Shown here piece by piece: positions 1 to 11,472 of a stretch of 64,000 bases of DNA. Position 1 is the first letter of the stretch; each line of letters starts with the position of its first letter. The notes below the pieces were generated by a model, which saw only the letters and a program-made list of their open reading frames with translations, was not told the DNA's origin and made no database searches. The DNA comes from Pachyseris speciosa (Eukaryota; Cnidaria; Anthozoa; Scleractinia; Pachyseridae): positions 5,001-69,000 of the forward strand of contig JAEMWC010002012.1 in assembly GCA_016490735.1 (NCBI GenBank), written 5' to 3'. The position numbers were made by a program, and so were the translations under genes.

Positions 1-770
1 TACAGAACTACTGAGGAAAAGCGAAAGTAGAGATAATTATTAATTGTGTGTGTACTAAATATGTTATTTATGACTCAATTCCGAGCGATGTAATTATAGT
101 TGAGGGAAACTCTTCGTCGTCGCTTATCACCAGCGGATGTTCCTTATCTGGGGTTAAGATAATAATATTCACTTTAATCGTCATTTTAAACAAAGCTAAA
201 GGAAACCTTCAAAGACAAAGCAGTGCTCAATAACATATCTATCGACTAACCTTGACCAGCGTCAGACATGGCTGGCTAAACGTACCTGTGACGTGACATC
301 TGTTCGAGTGCTCAACCTGGCGCAAATTGGTTACAGTAGGTAACCCAGAATTTCCATGCAACGAGCTATTAGTGCGTGCACGATTTTATATTTGTGTGTA
401 TATATGTGGAAATTTCTACTTCTGATTGAATGGCTCCTGCATTTTGCTTGCAATAATTTTGTCATGTACTGCGGAGATAACTATCGCTACGAGCAAACAG
501 TGCATCAGAAATGAAATAATTAAAATTCTGGAGAAAAAGGATAACCCACAGAAACCTTGTACTCATTACGGATCACAAAACGTTCTCATTTTTATTTGGG
601 TTCTTGTCAGAGTAAAATATTCAATTTTCTCTTTATTTTTATATTTTATTTGTATTTTATATGTTATTTTAATTTGTATCCGTTTGTATTTATATCATTT
701 TCGTTCCGTCTGTTTTTCGATATTTCTTCTTTTCCCCATTTTTGCCATTTCCCATTTTTTCTTTTTGATG
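1..770. other. no gene recognised
   Basis: AT-rich sequence with only short open frames, none with a recognisable domain. I see no RNA gene or mobile-element end here. Confidence 0.5.
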
Positions 771-852
771 ACTCCGCACTCCGCACTCCGCACTCCGCAC
801 TCCGCACTCCGCACTCCGCACTCCGCACTTCGCACTCCGCACTCCGCACTCC
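771..852. repeat. ACTCCGC minisatellite
   Basis: About 11-12 head-to-tail copies of the 7-mer ACTCCGC with one or two substitutions. Open frames crossing it on both strands are an artefact of the repeat. Confidence 0.95.
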
Positions 853-920
853 TCGTTTTAGGAACAACCAAAACTTTCAGATAAGAATTCTCTAGTGCCG
901 GCCAGAATAATTGACACGTG

Positions 921-1257
921 GGGTGCTTACCATTTTTCAGAAGAATCCGGATGGAATGACCGTTGAATAATGGTAAGCAATTTTTCGAATTTTATACCGA
1001 TCAACGGGATGAGATTGGCGCTTACAATTTACTGCAAGGCGTTCCGTCATGCGCAACTCATTCTGGCACAAAAGGACCTGGAAACGGAACGATTCGCTCA
1101 ATTGGTCAGCAATTTTCCGAAATTCCGTTCCGAACGGAAAAAGAGGACTACCTCTGGAGGTTGTCCACAATTTTCGTAAAGATTTTCCCGAAAATTACTT
1201 TACCATTTGACTTCAAACCAAAATTTCCGGGATTTTTCTGACAAATGGTAAGCACCC
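921..1257. mobile_element. MITE with about 30-bp terminal inverted repeats
   Basis: The left end GGGTGCTTACCATTT and right end AAATGGTAAGCACCC are exact inverted repeats, and similarity continues inward through a TCAGAA..AATCC segment. Length is 337 bp with no transposase. No clear target-site duplication was seen, so the superfamily is open. The open frame at 963-1241 is a by-product. Confidence 0.75.
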
Positions 1258-2849
1258 TTGAGTTCCTGCACGCCGAAAGACTATTTGTCAACAAACCAGC
1301 CAAAGAAATTTTGAAAAATTAATGGGAATCAAAGCGTGATTTAACACCATTCAACTTACAGGCAAACCAAATTTATACCCATATTATGATTTAGTTGAGG
1401 AGATTTATCTCTCAAATCCTCGAAGTCGCTGAAGAGCGTATTCGGTACAAATAAATGCGTTATTTTAGCCCAACATCATGTCCGTAATCATGAGGTCAAT
1501 TTCAACACTATGCAAATTTGTATTAAAACAGTGAGGTGTACAACAGAAATGAAAAACAGTGAAACTTAAAAGTACAGTTCTCTTTTGATCAGAACTAATG
1601 CAACGATTATGAAGCATGTCTGGCAAATTTTTCTAAGACGTCATTCGGCTCGTGAAAATACGAAAACGGTTCAGATGGGAATTCAAAACAGAAATAATTC
1701 AATAAGCTTATAAACTGAAAACAGAATAATTGACAACGTGAGTTCCTACTGTTTCGCTCATGACGGGGGAAGATGTGTTCGGATTATGTTAGCGTATAAA
1801 ACACAACAAATACGCCATGCTGTTACCTCTTGGAAGAACATTATCCGGGAACCTTTTAATTATTGCATCATATATGTAAATTGTACATGTATCCCACTGC
1901 ATATAATTAGATAATCCTAACACCTACACGCACGGGCGCTGCACGTCGTTAGAAGATTTTAACCTTTGCAGTCGTTTGCGTTGAACAAAACGGTGCAAAC
2001 ACTAAGAAGGAGGCTTAGCGCAGGGTTAAAAACTGTGTCGGAATTTAAGTGCCAACTTGAGGATTTTCGGGAAGTTTGAAAAGCGAAGTGTGCCAACTGA
2101 TTAAAGCCGGGGCTATCTGCAGTCGATCATCATCCGCGTGCTCGCTTTTAAACAGTTTCTGATTGGCAGAATGCCGAGAAGAGACGAATTTCTTTTCAGG
2201 TTTCTTTGGCTACGATTGTCTGCCGAAGTTAACGCCAACAGCTATAGCAAAGTGTCTACCTGCACAAGTGCAGACAAATTACCTCAAGGTCAGTTTGTGT
2301 AATGAGTTCTGGCGGCTTTGGCAACTCTTCAGTGTTTTTAAAATGGCTATTTTTATGCCGCATCGGGCATTGTCGCTTTACGTTCAGTTCGCAGCTTGCC
2401 TAAACTGCGTGATAATTAATTTCTCTTTCTCGCCCGTCAATAGATGTTTTCTTGTGGATATTTTGTCACCACCCTCGGCAGATAATCAGCGAATTTTATC
2501 GATAACGGATCGTTCAATGTTTTGCTGTTTGATTTAAAACCTGTGAACGTATTGTTCACGCACCGTTTGAATGAAGAAATGTGAAGAAATATGCAAGTTC
2601 ATTTTGTAGCCACCGGGGACAAGAGACAACTCGGTGTGATGAACCAGATCAAAAGCCCGATAAAAATAATTGACCAATCAGAGGCATCATTTAACAATAG
2701 CGCGATTTCAAAACAAAAACAAACGGCCGCGTGGGATCAAGGGTGATAATGGGCCTTTAAACAACAACATGCAACATCTGCCAACGACTCGCTGCGACAC
2801 CCAAACGGTGTTCGAACACCGTCAACATGTTGGGCCCAACAGTGTTATT
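1258..2849. other. no gene recognised
   Basis: No domain-bearing frame or TE end. The 124-codon frame at 2163-2537 has no recognisable feature. A perfect 16-bp palindrome (CGGTGTTCGAACACCG) lies at 2806-2821, followed by an AACATGTTGGGCCC segment that may be a MITE end. Confidence 0.4.
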
Positions 2850-3039
2850 TAACGATTAGACTATGAGTACGAGATTTCTATCGCTTGATAGCTCGCAGTT
2901 CGAATAAGCTAACACACATAGAAATCGAGAGCGAATAATGTAATTCTCTAGGTATAAATCTACTAGTCGTCCACTTGAAAATAAACACGCAAGTTTTCTC
3001 AATCCTCCTTACAGACACTTCGAAAACGCGTAGAAGCCA
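2850..3039. repeat. first copy of a foldback-type repeat, interrupted at its right side
   Basis: A diverged copy of 3465-3690: both contain ..TTTCTATCGC..GATAGCT.. with its inverse, then ATAAATCTACTAGT, then GAAAACGCG.AGAAGC. The copy breaks off near 3039 and resumes near 3426 (GCAGCCGCCATTTTGTTGACA), so the intervening 386 bp looks inserted. Confidence 0.6.
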
Positions 3040-3425
3040 CGGGGTGGGGGAGAGGGGGTACTCCCTATAATGGCACGAAAGGGGTACCTTTTTCACGCTT
3101 CACGTATACGAAAGAGTAGGGATTTCACGAGTCGAAGTATATGAAAGGGTAGGGAAATCTGTCATTTAGGTATTAAATAGGGCCTTTCATTAAAAAATTT
3201 CGAACATACATACCTTACGACTTACACATACCTTAGGACACATACGAACGAAAATGAAACTGACAACAACGACATGAAAATGACAAGAAGACTTCCTGTT
3301 TTAGTTATACGAAAGGGGTGCCTTTTCTGTCAAAAATGATATATAAAAGGTTAAAGGGTCGGACCTCGGGGCGGAGCCTCCACGTATTAAAATATTCCTA
3401 GTAGCCCCCCCCGCCCTCCCAGGGA
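3040..3425. mobile_element. putative MITE inserted in the foldback repeat
   Basis: The G-rich left end (GGGGGTACTCCCTATAATGG) is matched imperfectly, inverted, by the C-rich right end (..AATATTCCTAGTAGCCCCCC). Internally it has repeated ATACGAAAGGGTA / ACGAAAGGGGT motifs. Imperfect termini and no obvious target duplication keep this tentative. Confidence 0.45.
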
Positions 3426-3470
3426 GTATAAGCAGCCGCCATTTTGTTGACAACCGCTATTCACTACTTA

Positions 3471-3574
3471 ACAATTAGATTATTCGCTCTCGATTTCTAT
3501 CGCGTGATAGCTGATGAGAGTGCAGCCCTCATCAGCTATCACGCATAGAAATCGAGAGCGAATAATCTAATTGT
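3471..3574. repeat. long perfect-type hairpin (46/45-bp arms)
   Basis: Arms 3471-3516 and 3530-3574 are near-perfect inverted repeats starting ACAATTAGATTATTCGCTCT, with a 13-nt loop and one indel. It sits inside the second copy of the repeat that begins at 2850; the two copies flank the insertion at 3040-3425. It looks like a foldback element with no coding capacity. Confidence 0.85.
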
Positions 3575-3860
3575 TTTAGTATAAATCTACTAGTTGTTCA
3601 CAACTAAACAAGTAGATTATATAAATCCTCCTCGCACAAACTACGAAAACGCGAAGAAGCGGCCGCCATTTTGTTGACAGCCACATCTCACTATATCTAT
3701 CACAGATTATATAAGGTGAATAGTTCGCGCGTTGTGATTGGTTCTTAGCTATGATCTATTAGAGGACAGATGCACAGATTACGTCATCACGACCCACTTT
3801 TTTCCAGAATTGTGAAAATAAAGACGTTTTTCGCTTGCATGTTGTTTCTTTCTTACACAA

Positions 3861-4023
3861 AACAAATAGATTCCATGTTGCCGTGCGTCTGTTCAGTAAT
3901 AGATCACAGAAGACGTCAAAATGTGGTAAAAACATCAGTGACACACGAGCCTGCGGCTCGTGTACCAAGTCTTTGTTTTTACCACATTTTGACAGACGCA
4001 CGGCAACATGAAATCTATTTGTT
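3861..4023. mobile_element. foldback element with nested inverted repeats
   Basis: The outer arm AACAAATAGATTCCATGTTG (3861 onward) is mirrored by CAACATGAAATCTATTTGTT (to 4023). A second inner pair around AAAATGTGGTAAAAACA (3915-3934 and 3974-3993) and an apical hairpin ACACGAGCC-TGC-GGCTCGTGT (3943-3963) lie inside. Three nested stems make a strong extrudable palindrome. The open frames here follow the palindrome and are not genes. Confidence 0.8.
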
Positions 4024-4449
4024 AAATAGATAGCGAGTAGCTTAGCCAATAAGAGAACGGCATTCGTTAGTAGATTTATACGAATATAGAATAGGACTTG
4101 TGTCCTTTCAAACTTGATTAACGTCCCAGCATAGAGTAACTTCATGATTCACAAACAGCATAGGGACGCAAAACTGGCAACGTTTGGACAAGTAATTCTA
4201 TTTAATTATACAATGAAGCAACTCAAGAATGCTCGACCAACCTTTTTATCTCATTTCTTAAATTCTTATAATTCACAAACCTGACCTTCTACAGCCATGA
4301 TGATTTTATTAGAGATCATCCACAGCGAAGAAAATGTCCATAGAAGCTGCAATACCTGGTGAATACAAAACGTTTATCACAATATTATAGCGAAAAAGCA
4401 GACAATCTCTCTCTCACTCTCAAACATCTATTCTAAGATAGATAAACCT

Positions 4450-4825
4450 AGATACACTAAATAGACTTGCCGCATGTATGACTGAAGGTTGGTCTCTCGG
4501 GGCTGAGATGTTAAAATCAACACTTGGCTGGTCCGGCAGCCTACAAACACGTAGAAATTTTCTCAAATGCGTTTTAGTCCATAAATGTCTTCACTTAATA
4601 GCGCCTTCGAATTTACTTTCAGAGTTTAGGCAAGCGCACATTTTCCATGGCTATAACACCAGAAGCCGTGATTTGCTGCGACCCCCTTTTGCAAGAACTA
4701 GCACTACTAAGTATCAAGGGAGCTTCAGAATAAACGGTGCTCAGACCTATAACACCCTTCCGAGAAACATTAGACAAGCAGAGACGCTCAGCGAATTTAA
4801 AATCAAACTAAAGCGCCATCTTTAA
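4450..4825 (+). pseudogene. LINE (CR1/jockey-type) ORF2 C-terminal fragment
   Basis: About 115 codons match the post-catalytic region of a non-LTR reverse transcriptase: an L..RR....LVHKCL-like segment, NTRSRDLLRPPFART, then an NGAQTYNTLP and F.IKLK block before the stop at 4823-4825. In the family this segment follows the RT palm/thumb. No catalytic motifs are present, so it is a 5'-truncated dead copy. No poly-A or simple tail is obvious after it. Confidence 0.75.
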
Positions 4826-5388
4826 CAGTAACGCCTTCGGTACATGTTGCAAAATGGCCGCAAGCATGTGCAGAGGACGCACATTCGGATTTAACATGGC
4901 GGCGAAATATAAAGGAAATGAGGGGAAAATAATATTGTTTTGCATTTTGTGGCGTAGACGTACAAAACTCAGTATTTTCCATGAATTTAGTACATAGAGT
5001 CAAGTTCCAACAGTATTGCAATTGAGTAAAATGTGTGCGTTTTTGATCGAAATAATCTCATAAACTAGCCACGCTTTTCTCTCAATGTTCCTTTAAAAAG
5101 GTCTTACCTTCATTATTTCCTTAGTCGGCTTCGAGAAAACAACTACACTGAATTAATTTGCCACAATGTTATTCAAAAGATAAGATATAAAGCTCGCAAA
5201 AATGATATTCTTGGCTCTAATAAATTTCGTTTAACATGGTGCGTCTTTTATGTAAATAGTGGCATTTTCCAGAAATGCGAGACGAGCCGAGATGAAGCCA
5301 TTACGAAGGAAAAATGCATCTTCGAGAGGTTTGCTTTCATTCCACTACGGTCGCCATATTGTTTTAACGTGTATTCAGTGGTCAGTTG
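4826..5388. other. no gene recognised
   Basis: No convincing coding frame or element end between two LINE fragments; contains several ATGGCGG/ATGGCCG-type triplet runs only. Confidence 0.4.
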
Positions 5389-6240
5389 TATTATTTATTT
5401 TATTTATTTGAACAGATATTTTGACAGGATGTTCCCAGTTCAGCAAAGACTGGTTTAAATGGGGTCCTGTATTCACATTAAGTTAATATTACAGTAATTG
5501 TAATATAAAAGACATACATATAATTACAGAAAACATTACAGTTAATTGTTAATTGTGGTAAGGCAGCAAAGAAGTCATTGACTATTGTTTAAGAAGTTTG
5601 CTAGAGCAGTTTTAAATTGGGTAGGGTCCTTGATCAATCTTATAGATTTAGGGAGGTTGTAGTTCCAAGTCTTTGAAATTTTTGTGGTTCGGGCAATTGG
5701 TAATCGTAACTGGTCCCTATTTCTCAGGATATAATTGTGCACATCAGAGGTATGTCTAAAGTTATCTAAAAGATTATCAGGCGCCAGTCCGTTAATGCAC
5801 TTGTGCACAAGCATACATTTACAGTAGTCACGACGGAGTTGCAGGCTTGGCCAATGAAATGTTTTGTGCAGTTCGTTGTAATGAACCGAGCGACATTCAA
5901 TAATGCAGGCAGCGCGCCTATGCAATTTATCGAGATATTCCTTGCTTCCTTGACCGCAGCTGTCCCAAACACACGAACAATAGTCGAAAAGAGACAAAAT
6001 CATAGCATGATATAACGTAATGCAAGCAGAGCGAGGTAAGATCTTGCGCGCTCTACGCATCATACCAAGACGGGAGGAAATTTTCTTTCCTAGTGAGCTT
6101 ACATGCTCTTTCCACGAGAGTGTAGGGTCCAGTTGGACACCAAGATATTTAAATTCCCCATAACAAGTTAGGTACTTGATATATGATGAACAGGCTGAAT
6201 TTCGAAAAATAGCGGGAATCTCGAAGTAATTATCGAAGGA
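5389..6240 (-). mobile_element. CR1/L2-like LINE, 5'-truncated 3' part
   Basis: On the minus strand this runs from coding sequence with the RT motif KYLGVQLDPTLSWKEHV (about 6130) to a 3' UTR and a short (TAAA)n tail at 5409-5389. 5' truncation and a microsatellite-like tail are typical of CR1/L2 insertions. The portion above 5694 is also the left end of the duplicated unit A. Confidence 0.8.
5575..6237 (-). pseudogene. non-LTR reverse transcriptase, C-terminal fragment
   Basis: The frame is open from about 6237 to the stop at 5575. It holds the RT thumb signature YLGV..DP.LSW..HV, a LYHAMILSLFDYCSCVWDSC block, a CMLVHKCINGLAPDNL block and a terminal RL..PTQFK..L segment. The catalytic YxDD box is upstream and missing. 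It lies on the minus strand of the LINE tail. A nearly identical copy is at 14193-14758. It is a dead fragment. Confidence 0.85.
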
Positions 6241-6491
6241 AGTACAGAAAAAATATTCACATATCCCAAGTCTGATGTAACACCAATTAAATCATTTCAA
6301 ACTTGGTAAATTGATTTTGTGGATACATTTCGATCAGTAATCCTTAAAATTAGCGAAGCTAAGAGCATGTAATCAACAATAATAGCCTTCATTTGTCCGC
6401 CCGCCATGTTGAATATCAAAATATACGCGCCCGCCGTTCAATCCGTCGACTGTCTTGGTTTCTGGCTATGAATTGATTGTCTGGTATTTAA

Positions 6492-7271
6492 AGTGCCTAT
6501 GAAATGAAAAATAATTGCTGTTCATTTGAAAGGCTTTTCAAAATACAGAAGAATGTCTTTTTCCTTTTTGGAATATCTTTTTTCGTTCTAGAGATATTAA
6601 CGTTTTTGTATTATGCAAATTAGGAAAGTGATGACGTCATAAACTGTGCAACTAAAATGGTAAAATACTGAATCAATAATATCTCTAGAAACATTGGAGC
6701 AGTGTTCAAACTTGGCACCAAAAATGTACACCACAAAAGAAACAAAATGACACCTGTGGTGCTGTTGCCATGACAACAGCTTTACCGCTGGTCCTGTCTT
6801 AATTAGAAATGAAATTCCCAGTTTTTGTCTTAACCAAGTATCATCCACCCCCTGCAATCTAATGAGGAGAGTTTAGACAATATTAGAACCATGTCTGTTT
6901 CGAGCAGGACCCTCTGTCCCATTTAAAAGGGTTGTAAATGGGGATATTTGGTTTTTGACAGAGAGAGACTGGAGCCAAGAGAGTTGCCATGGCAATGGCA
7001 CCACAGGTGTCATTTTGTTTCGTTTGTGATCTACATTTCTGGTGCCAAGTTTGAAGATCACCGCTCCGATATTTCTAGAGATATTCTTGATTCAGTATTT
7101 TAACATTTCAGTTGCACAGTTTAATACGTCATCACTTTCCTAATTTGCATAATACAAAAACGTTAATATCTCTAGAACGAAAAAAGATATTACAAAAAGG
7201 AAAAAGACATTCTTCTGTATTTTGAAAAGCCTTTCAAATAAGCAGCAATTATTTTTCATTTCATAGGCACT
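6492..7271. mobile_element. palindromic MITE with TTAA target duplication
   Basis: Termini AGTGCCTATGAAATG and CATTTCATAGGCACT are inverted, each flanked by TTAA (6488-6491, 7272-7275). Arms of about 290 bp pair across a central 200 bp. TTAA target choice is the hallmark of the piggyBac superfamily; the terminal bases are not typical, so that assignment is inferred. The left arm carries TGACGTCA at 6632-6639. It was probably mobilised in trans. Confidence 0.8.
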
Positions 7272-7284
7272 TTAATGTCTTTGT

Positions 7285-7362
7285 TTAGTGTTGTGTCTGG
7301 GCTCCATTTAAACTAGCCCTGCTACATTGGATGCCCCTGGATAAATAAATAAATAAAAAATT
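7285..7362 (+). mobile_element. LINE-type 3' tail
   Basis: A short segment ending GGATAAATAAATAAATAAA, like the 3' ends of CR1/L2-type elements. The MITE at 6492-7271 sits just upstream, apparently inserted into the same older element. Confidence 0.4.
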
Positions 7363-7391
7363 AAATAGTAGCTATTAGGATTGGTACTCCA

Positions 7392-7490
7392 AATTCGCGC
7401 TTTTGTGGGATACGAGCCCATGACGTTTGGGATGCCGGTGCACTGAGTGTTCTACCAACTGAGAGCTAACAAGCCAACTGGTAGCTAGTC
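7392..7490 (-). mobile_element. tRNA-like SINE head
   Basis: On the minus strand GGCTTGTTAGCTCTCAGTTG resembles a tRNA box A and GGGCTCGTATCCC a box B, with a plausible acceptor start. The central part is rearranged compared with a true tRNA, so this is a tRNA-derived SINE piece rather than a tRNA gene. It is duplicated at 15901-15990. Confidence 0.6.
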
Positions 7491-7499
7491 ATTTGTCAT

Positions 7500-8370
7500 T
7501 TATATCAGTTAAGATCATTTGTATGAAGATCGATCATACATTGAAGCAGTGGCGACTAGAAAAACCTTAAAAAGCTTCAGGCTTGCGAGGGATGTATGAT
7601 CTTGCGGGAATGTCTGATAATCTTCATATTGTATGATCTTCGTATATCCATATTCACATATTCATTTGCTAATTTAAAGCTATTCTAAGGATCAGTAGTT
7701 ACGATTAAGAATTATATGGACTCTTCTTAAGCTAAGTAGCATGAGACAGACAGTATCGATTTTCGAATCAATGCCTCATATACAGCCAGGAACCTATCAC
7801 TGTGCATTTCGCGATGCATAGGCTTCTGGTACAGCTTCGTCCATTAAGTGTGATATATTTCAGCTACAAAAAAATTGTCAAAATGCTGTAACAATGTATT
7901 CGTACAGTCCAGGGCGTGACAATGGGGTCTGTAATCATTTTTTTATAAGAAAAATAAGCTGAGTTAATCCTCTTGAACTGAGTGTTAACTTTGTCATAAG
8001 TCTGGAATTCTCAGCTTGCTTTGAAATATATTTCTATCATGATCAGTTCGCGTATTTATAAAACAGCTCGCTGCACAAAGGACAATCCAGTAGTGATACC
8101 AGGTAACATTCCGCGAGATTTTAGGGTCGTTGATTTTCTGTTGTTTTTTAGTTTTATTGCGCATCCTAATCTTTGGCTTCCCTGTGATACTAAGGGGTGA
8201 GATGTACCATTTCTGTGCCATCTTGAATGACGTCATAAATGGTATCGTAGATAGCCTCGCTCTCTTTATTTTCGCGTGGTCTAGTGAAGTTCAATAAAGA
8301 TAATAATAATCAAAAGCTTTAAAATCAAGCCGTAAAATCAAGTACTGTTTGTGTTGTACAACAGTAGAGC
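7500..8370. other. unassigned part of unit A
   Basis: No recognisable domain. An 80-codon minus frame at 7994-8236 starts near an ATGACGTCAT palindrome (8227-8236) and is conserved unchanged in unit B. That reflects the recent duplication rather than selection. Confidence 0.35.
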
Positions 8371-8766
8371 GAAGATAGATAGATAGACACCTTTATTTAA
8401 AAGCAAAATGAATAGGTAAGACCTGAGGGTAATCCATTCAGGGAGCTTACAAAGCATCTCTGCTATCAACAGGAGCCCTGAGGTCATTACCTAACATAGA
8501 ATATACAATAAAAGGATATATACAAAAATAAAGACATAAAATATATAAGAGCCTAAATTTATGTACATTTAAAGTGATTATTAAAAATCGTACTTCCATA
8601 ATAATAAAAGGATCTTCTGGCTGTTTCCGTTCTTATTGCAGGCAAATTTAAAAGATTGCTCTGCCAGGTTGAGCAAGTACAGATGTACTTATTGAAAACA
8701 AAATAGTTATTAAAATACTGAGGACAGTGACCATCTATGCATTTTCTCACAAGTAAGCCAACCAAC

Positions 8767-8813
<47 letters not shown>

Positions 8814-8820
8814 GCACATC
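8371..8820 (-). mobile_element. LINE 3' fragment with (TATC)n tail
   Basis: On the minus strand about 70 codons (8769-8559) match the end of a CR1/L2-type RT: LVRKCIDGHCPQYF, then LNLPAIRTETARRSF. A 3' UTR and a TATC repeat at 8387-8373 follow. The upstream end is a (TTA)n tract at 8769-8811, read as poly-Ile. It is a dead fragment, with a copy in unit B at 16880-17325. Confidence 0.7.
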
Positions 8821-8994
8821 CTTTGGGAGTAGCCTTCTTTAAATTCTCAGGTCAAACACCTTAATTTATCTCTTTCTTATTAATTAGTCTCTTTTCTTAA
8901 CATAAATAGTTTCTTTACCCTTAATTATTCTTGTTAATATCTCACTCTGTTACACTATTTATTGCTCATTTTTATTTTATTCTTTACTGTACAA

Positions 8995-9022
8995 CTGACG
9001 ATGGATGACGTCTCATCCGAAA
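8995..9022 (+). ncRNA. hammerhead-ribozyme-like core
   Basis: CTGACGA is followed by the stem GGATGA-CGTC-TCATCC and then GAAA, matching the hammerhead conserved core (CUGANGA, stem II, GAAA). The region 8830-9080 looks like the 3' end of a lost Penelope-like element, a family known to carry such motifs. A normal stem III and cleavage triplet could not be drawn with confidence, so activity is unproven. Confidence 0.5.
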
Positions 9023-9082
9023 CATGTTTTCATTAAAACAATGAACTTCAAAAATATCGTGTGGTTCATTAAAGCGATTTCT

Positions 9083-10161
9083 ATTATTATTATTGTTATT
9101 ATTATTTAGAATTTAGCACAGGGATTATCCCTGGGAAGAAATATCCAGTCAAGTCTCATCCCGAGACCTCAGACTTCCAGCACTTTTCTGAGGATATGTG
9201 CCGATTCGAGGAGTGCCGACTTTTGCATAGTTCTTGTTCGGTTTTTAATTTCTAATTGCTCCAAGTGGCCTGCCAGCATTTTTCACACTGAACCTAATGC
9301 GCCTACAACCACTGGCACCACTTTTGTCCTTGATTTCCAGATCGTTTTAATCTCTCTTGCCAGGTCTTGGTACTTTTCATACTTTTCAGTTTCTTTCTGC
9401 AGTACGTTACTATCTCCGGGAACAGCAATGTCCACAATGATTTTTTCCTTTGCCTTCTTTTTCTGAATTACAATGTCTGGCCTCCTGTGGTGGATTCCAC
9501 GGTCTGTTTGGATTGTAAAGTCCCACAGCAGTTTAACCTCCTCATTCTCTTCTACACTTTTGGGGGAATGCTCATACCATTTGTCATTGTACTCAATTCC
9601 ATATTCCTTGCACACCTCCCAATGAATGACCCGCCCAACAACATCATGCCTCTTTTTATATTCTGTCTGCGCAAGCTTGGGGCAACTACACAAAATATGC
9701 TGCACAGTTTCATCGTGACTTCCACACATTCTGCATTTGGGTGACACATTTTGGTTTTCGATTCTGGCTTTTATGGCGTTTGTTCGTAGTGCCTGATCTT
9801 GCGCGGCAAAAATAAGCCCTTCTGTCTCCTTCTTCAGTTCACCAGTTCTTATCCAATTCCAAGAAACACCAGATAGGTCCTCTGTCTCTCTCTTGAACTG
9901 TCCATGTAGCTGCTTTCCAGACCAGTCCTCAGTTCTTTTCCTTTTCATCCTTTCCTTATATCCCTTTGGCGTTTCAACTTCATCGACATTCTTCCTCTTC
10001 CATGCAGCTTTCAACAACCGTTCATTATTATTATTATTATTTGCGTATTTATGGGCCTCGACGACAAAAGAACTTGGCCAGTATCCCGCCATCTTGACGT
10101 CACGCTTGGCCAGTAACCCATACCATTTGAAGGTGATCACATGGTAAGCGGTCCCCTCCAC
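9083..10161 (-). mobile_element. R4/Dong-like LINE, 3' part
   Basis: Minus-strand order is an AAT microsatellite (10040-10023), an open C-terminal coding region, a 3' UTR of about 180 bp, and an (AAT)n tail at 9107-9083. 5' truncation plus a simple-sequence tail indicates a dead non-LTR insertion. The leader MAGYWPSSF.. upstream of the Asn run probably belongs to another repeat. It is copied at 17586-18614. Confidence 0.7.
9283..10161 (-). pseudogene. LINE C-terminal zinc knuckle plus restriction-like endonuclease
   Basis: The 292-codon frame carries CRMCGSHDETVQHILCSC, a C-x2-C-x8-H-x4-C knuckle. About 70 residues later come RRPDIVIQ and IIVDIAVPGD, which fit the PD..D motif of the restriction-like endonuclease of R2/R4/Dong-type LINEs. 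That enzyme nicks target DNA for target-primed reverse transcription. The RT domain is absent. The first 45 or so residues, including the Asn run, come from the microsatellite and a foreign leader. The family assignment is from motifs and order only. Confidence 0.65.
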
Positions 10162-10667
10162 CCTCCCCTTCAGTGGTCAAAGCATAAGATTATAGCAATT
10201 TTGAAAGGTTTAAACCTCTATATAGCAGTTAAAAGTAATTCATAATTCATCCCACAAGCTTTCTACACTTAACATATTTTGCATACCGTTTGACCTTAGT
10301 TAATTTAATCGATCATTACCTCGACAAAAATCTGGAACAGGAAACTGGTGAATTTTCTAGTGTGTCAAGACCTCTGTTAAAGATAGGAGACCTTGGAGTT
10401 AATATTCCTTGGTCATTAATATTTTGGTGTTTAAAACACGTATTATAAAGCCAGTGGTAATATAAAGTGAAATTAATCTATTTTCTGATCACGAGAAACA
10501 ATTCACGGACAACATTTCTGATCCTCCGGATATGTGCACCACATAATCTAGAATTTTAATTGGGGCGACTCAGCTCTGATGATTCACATACTGGACAACC
10601 TTGATATGTGTGTGTCTCTGTAAACAGCGACGGCGGCTGTACACAGGCTAGCGACAGCTTACTTACT
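10162..10667. other. unassigned part of unit A
   Basis: AT-rich, duplicated in unit B; no gene or element end recognised. Confidence 0.4.
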
Positions 10668-11148
10668 AAAACAAGAGGCTACAATTAGCCTAAACCCGGG
10701 CTTGCAAAAAACAGTATTGTATCCCTAACTTAGTGCTAAACAAAAGAATAGAAGGAAGTCTGTCTTTCTTACATCGGACGCATTGTGTTTAGCTTGTGTT
10801 GGAGTCTATTTCTTTAGACCCCTATCAACATATATTCCTCTAAAATACAGCTCAACCATTGAGCACAATAATTATAACACTAGTAAAAAATATTTCTAAA
10901 AGAACAAGAGGCTACATTTAGCCTATACTCGGGCTTGCAAATAAACAGTATTGTATCCCTAACTTAGTGCTAAACAAAAGAATAGAGGGAAGTCTGTCTT
11001 TCTTACATGGGACGCATTGTGTTTAGCTTGTGTTGGAGTCTATTTCTTTAGACCCCTATCAACATATATTCCTCTAAAATACAGCTCAACCATTGAGAAC
11101 AATAATTATAACACTTGTAAAAAATATTTCTAAAAGAACAAGAAAAAA
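10668..11148. repeat. dispersed repeat, tandemly doubled here
   Basis: The block beginning ACAAGAGGCTACAATTAGCC (10670) is repeated from about 10908. Single copies occur at 19190 onward in unit B and at 22596 onward. The doubling is private to unit A. Confidence 0.85.
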
Positions 11149-11472
11149 GAGAAACAGAAAAATAAAGCCCGTGATATATACCACTAAAAGACATTGAACC
11201 CGGGTTAGCTGCGTCACAGGCAAGAAAAGTGACCTTTAGGCCACAGAGGTTTATCGTTTTGCAAGGTGATAAAAATAGTGTATTGATTCCAAAAGAAACT
11301 AAGCACACTTGTTTTCGCTTCGATGGATAATTGTTTGAGAAAGGAAACGCTTATCGAACGATGTAGGATTTTTTCGCATAAACGTTAATGGAGTACGTCT
11401 CGGTGAAATGCGAGTAGAAAATTAATTAGCAGAGTGAAACTGTTTACAAACACTTCTCCTTTGTCGTCTCAT

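Noticed and set aside
771..895. Open frames through the ACTCCGC array
   Set aside because: Repeat length of 7 lets frames rotate without stops; repeat artefact.
2163..2537. 124-codon open frame
   Set aside because: No domain, no plausible homology, mixed composition; likely chance.
9367..9744. Plus-strand 125-codon frame opposite the LINE endonuclease
   Set aside because: Antisense shadow of the minus-strand coding frame, repeated identically in unit B.
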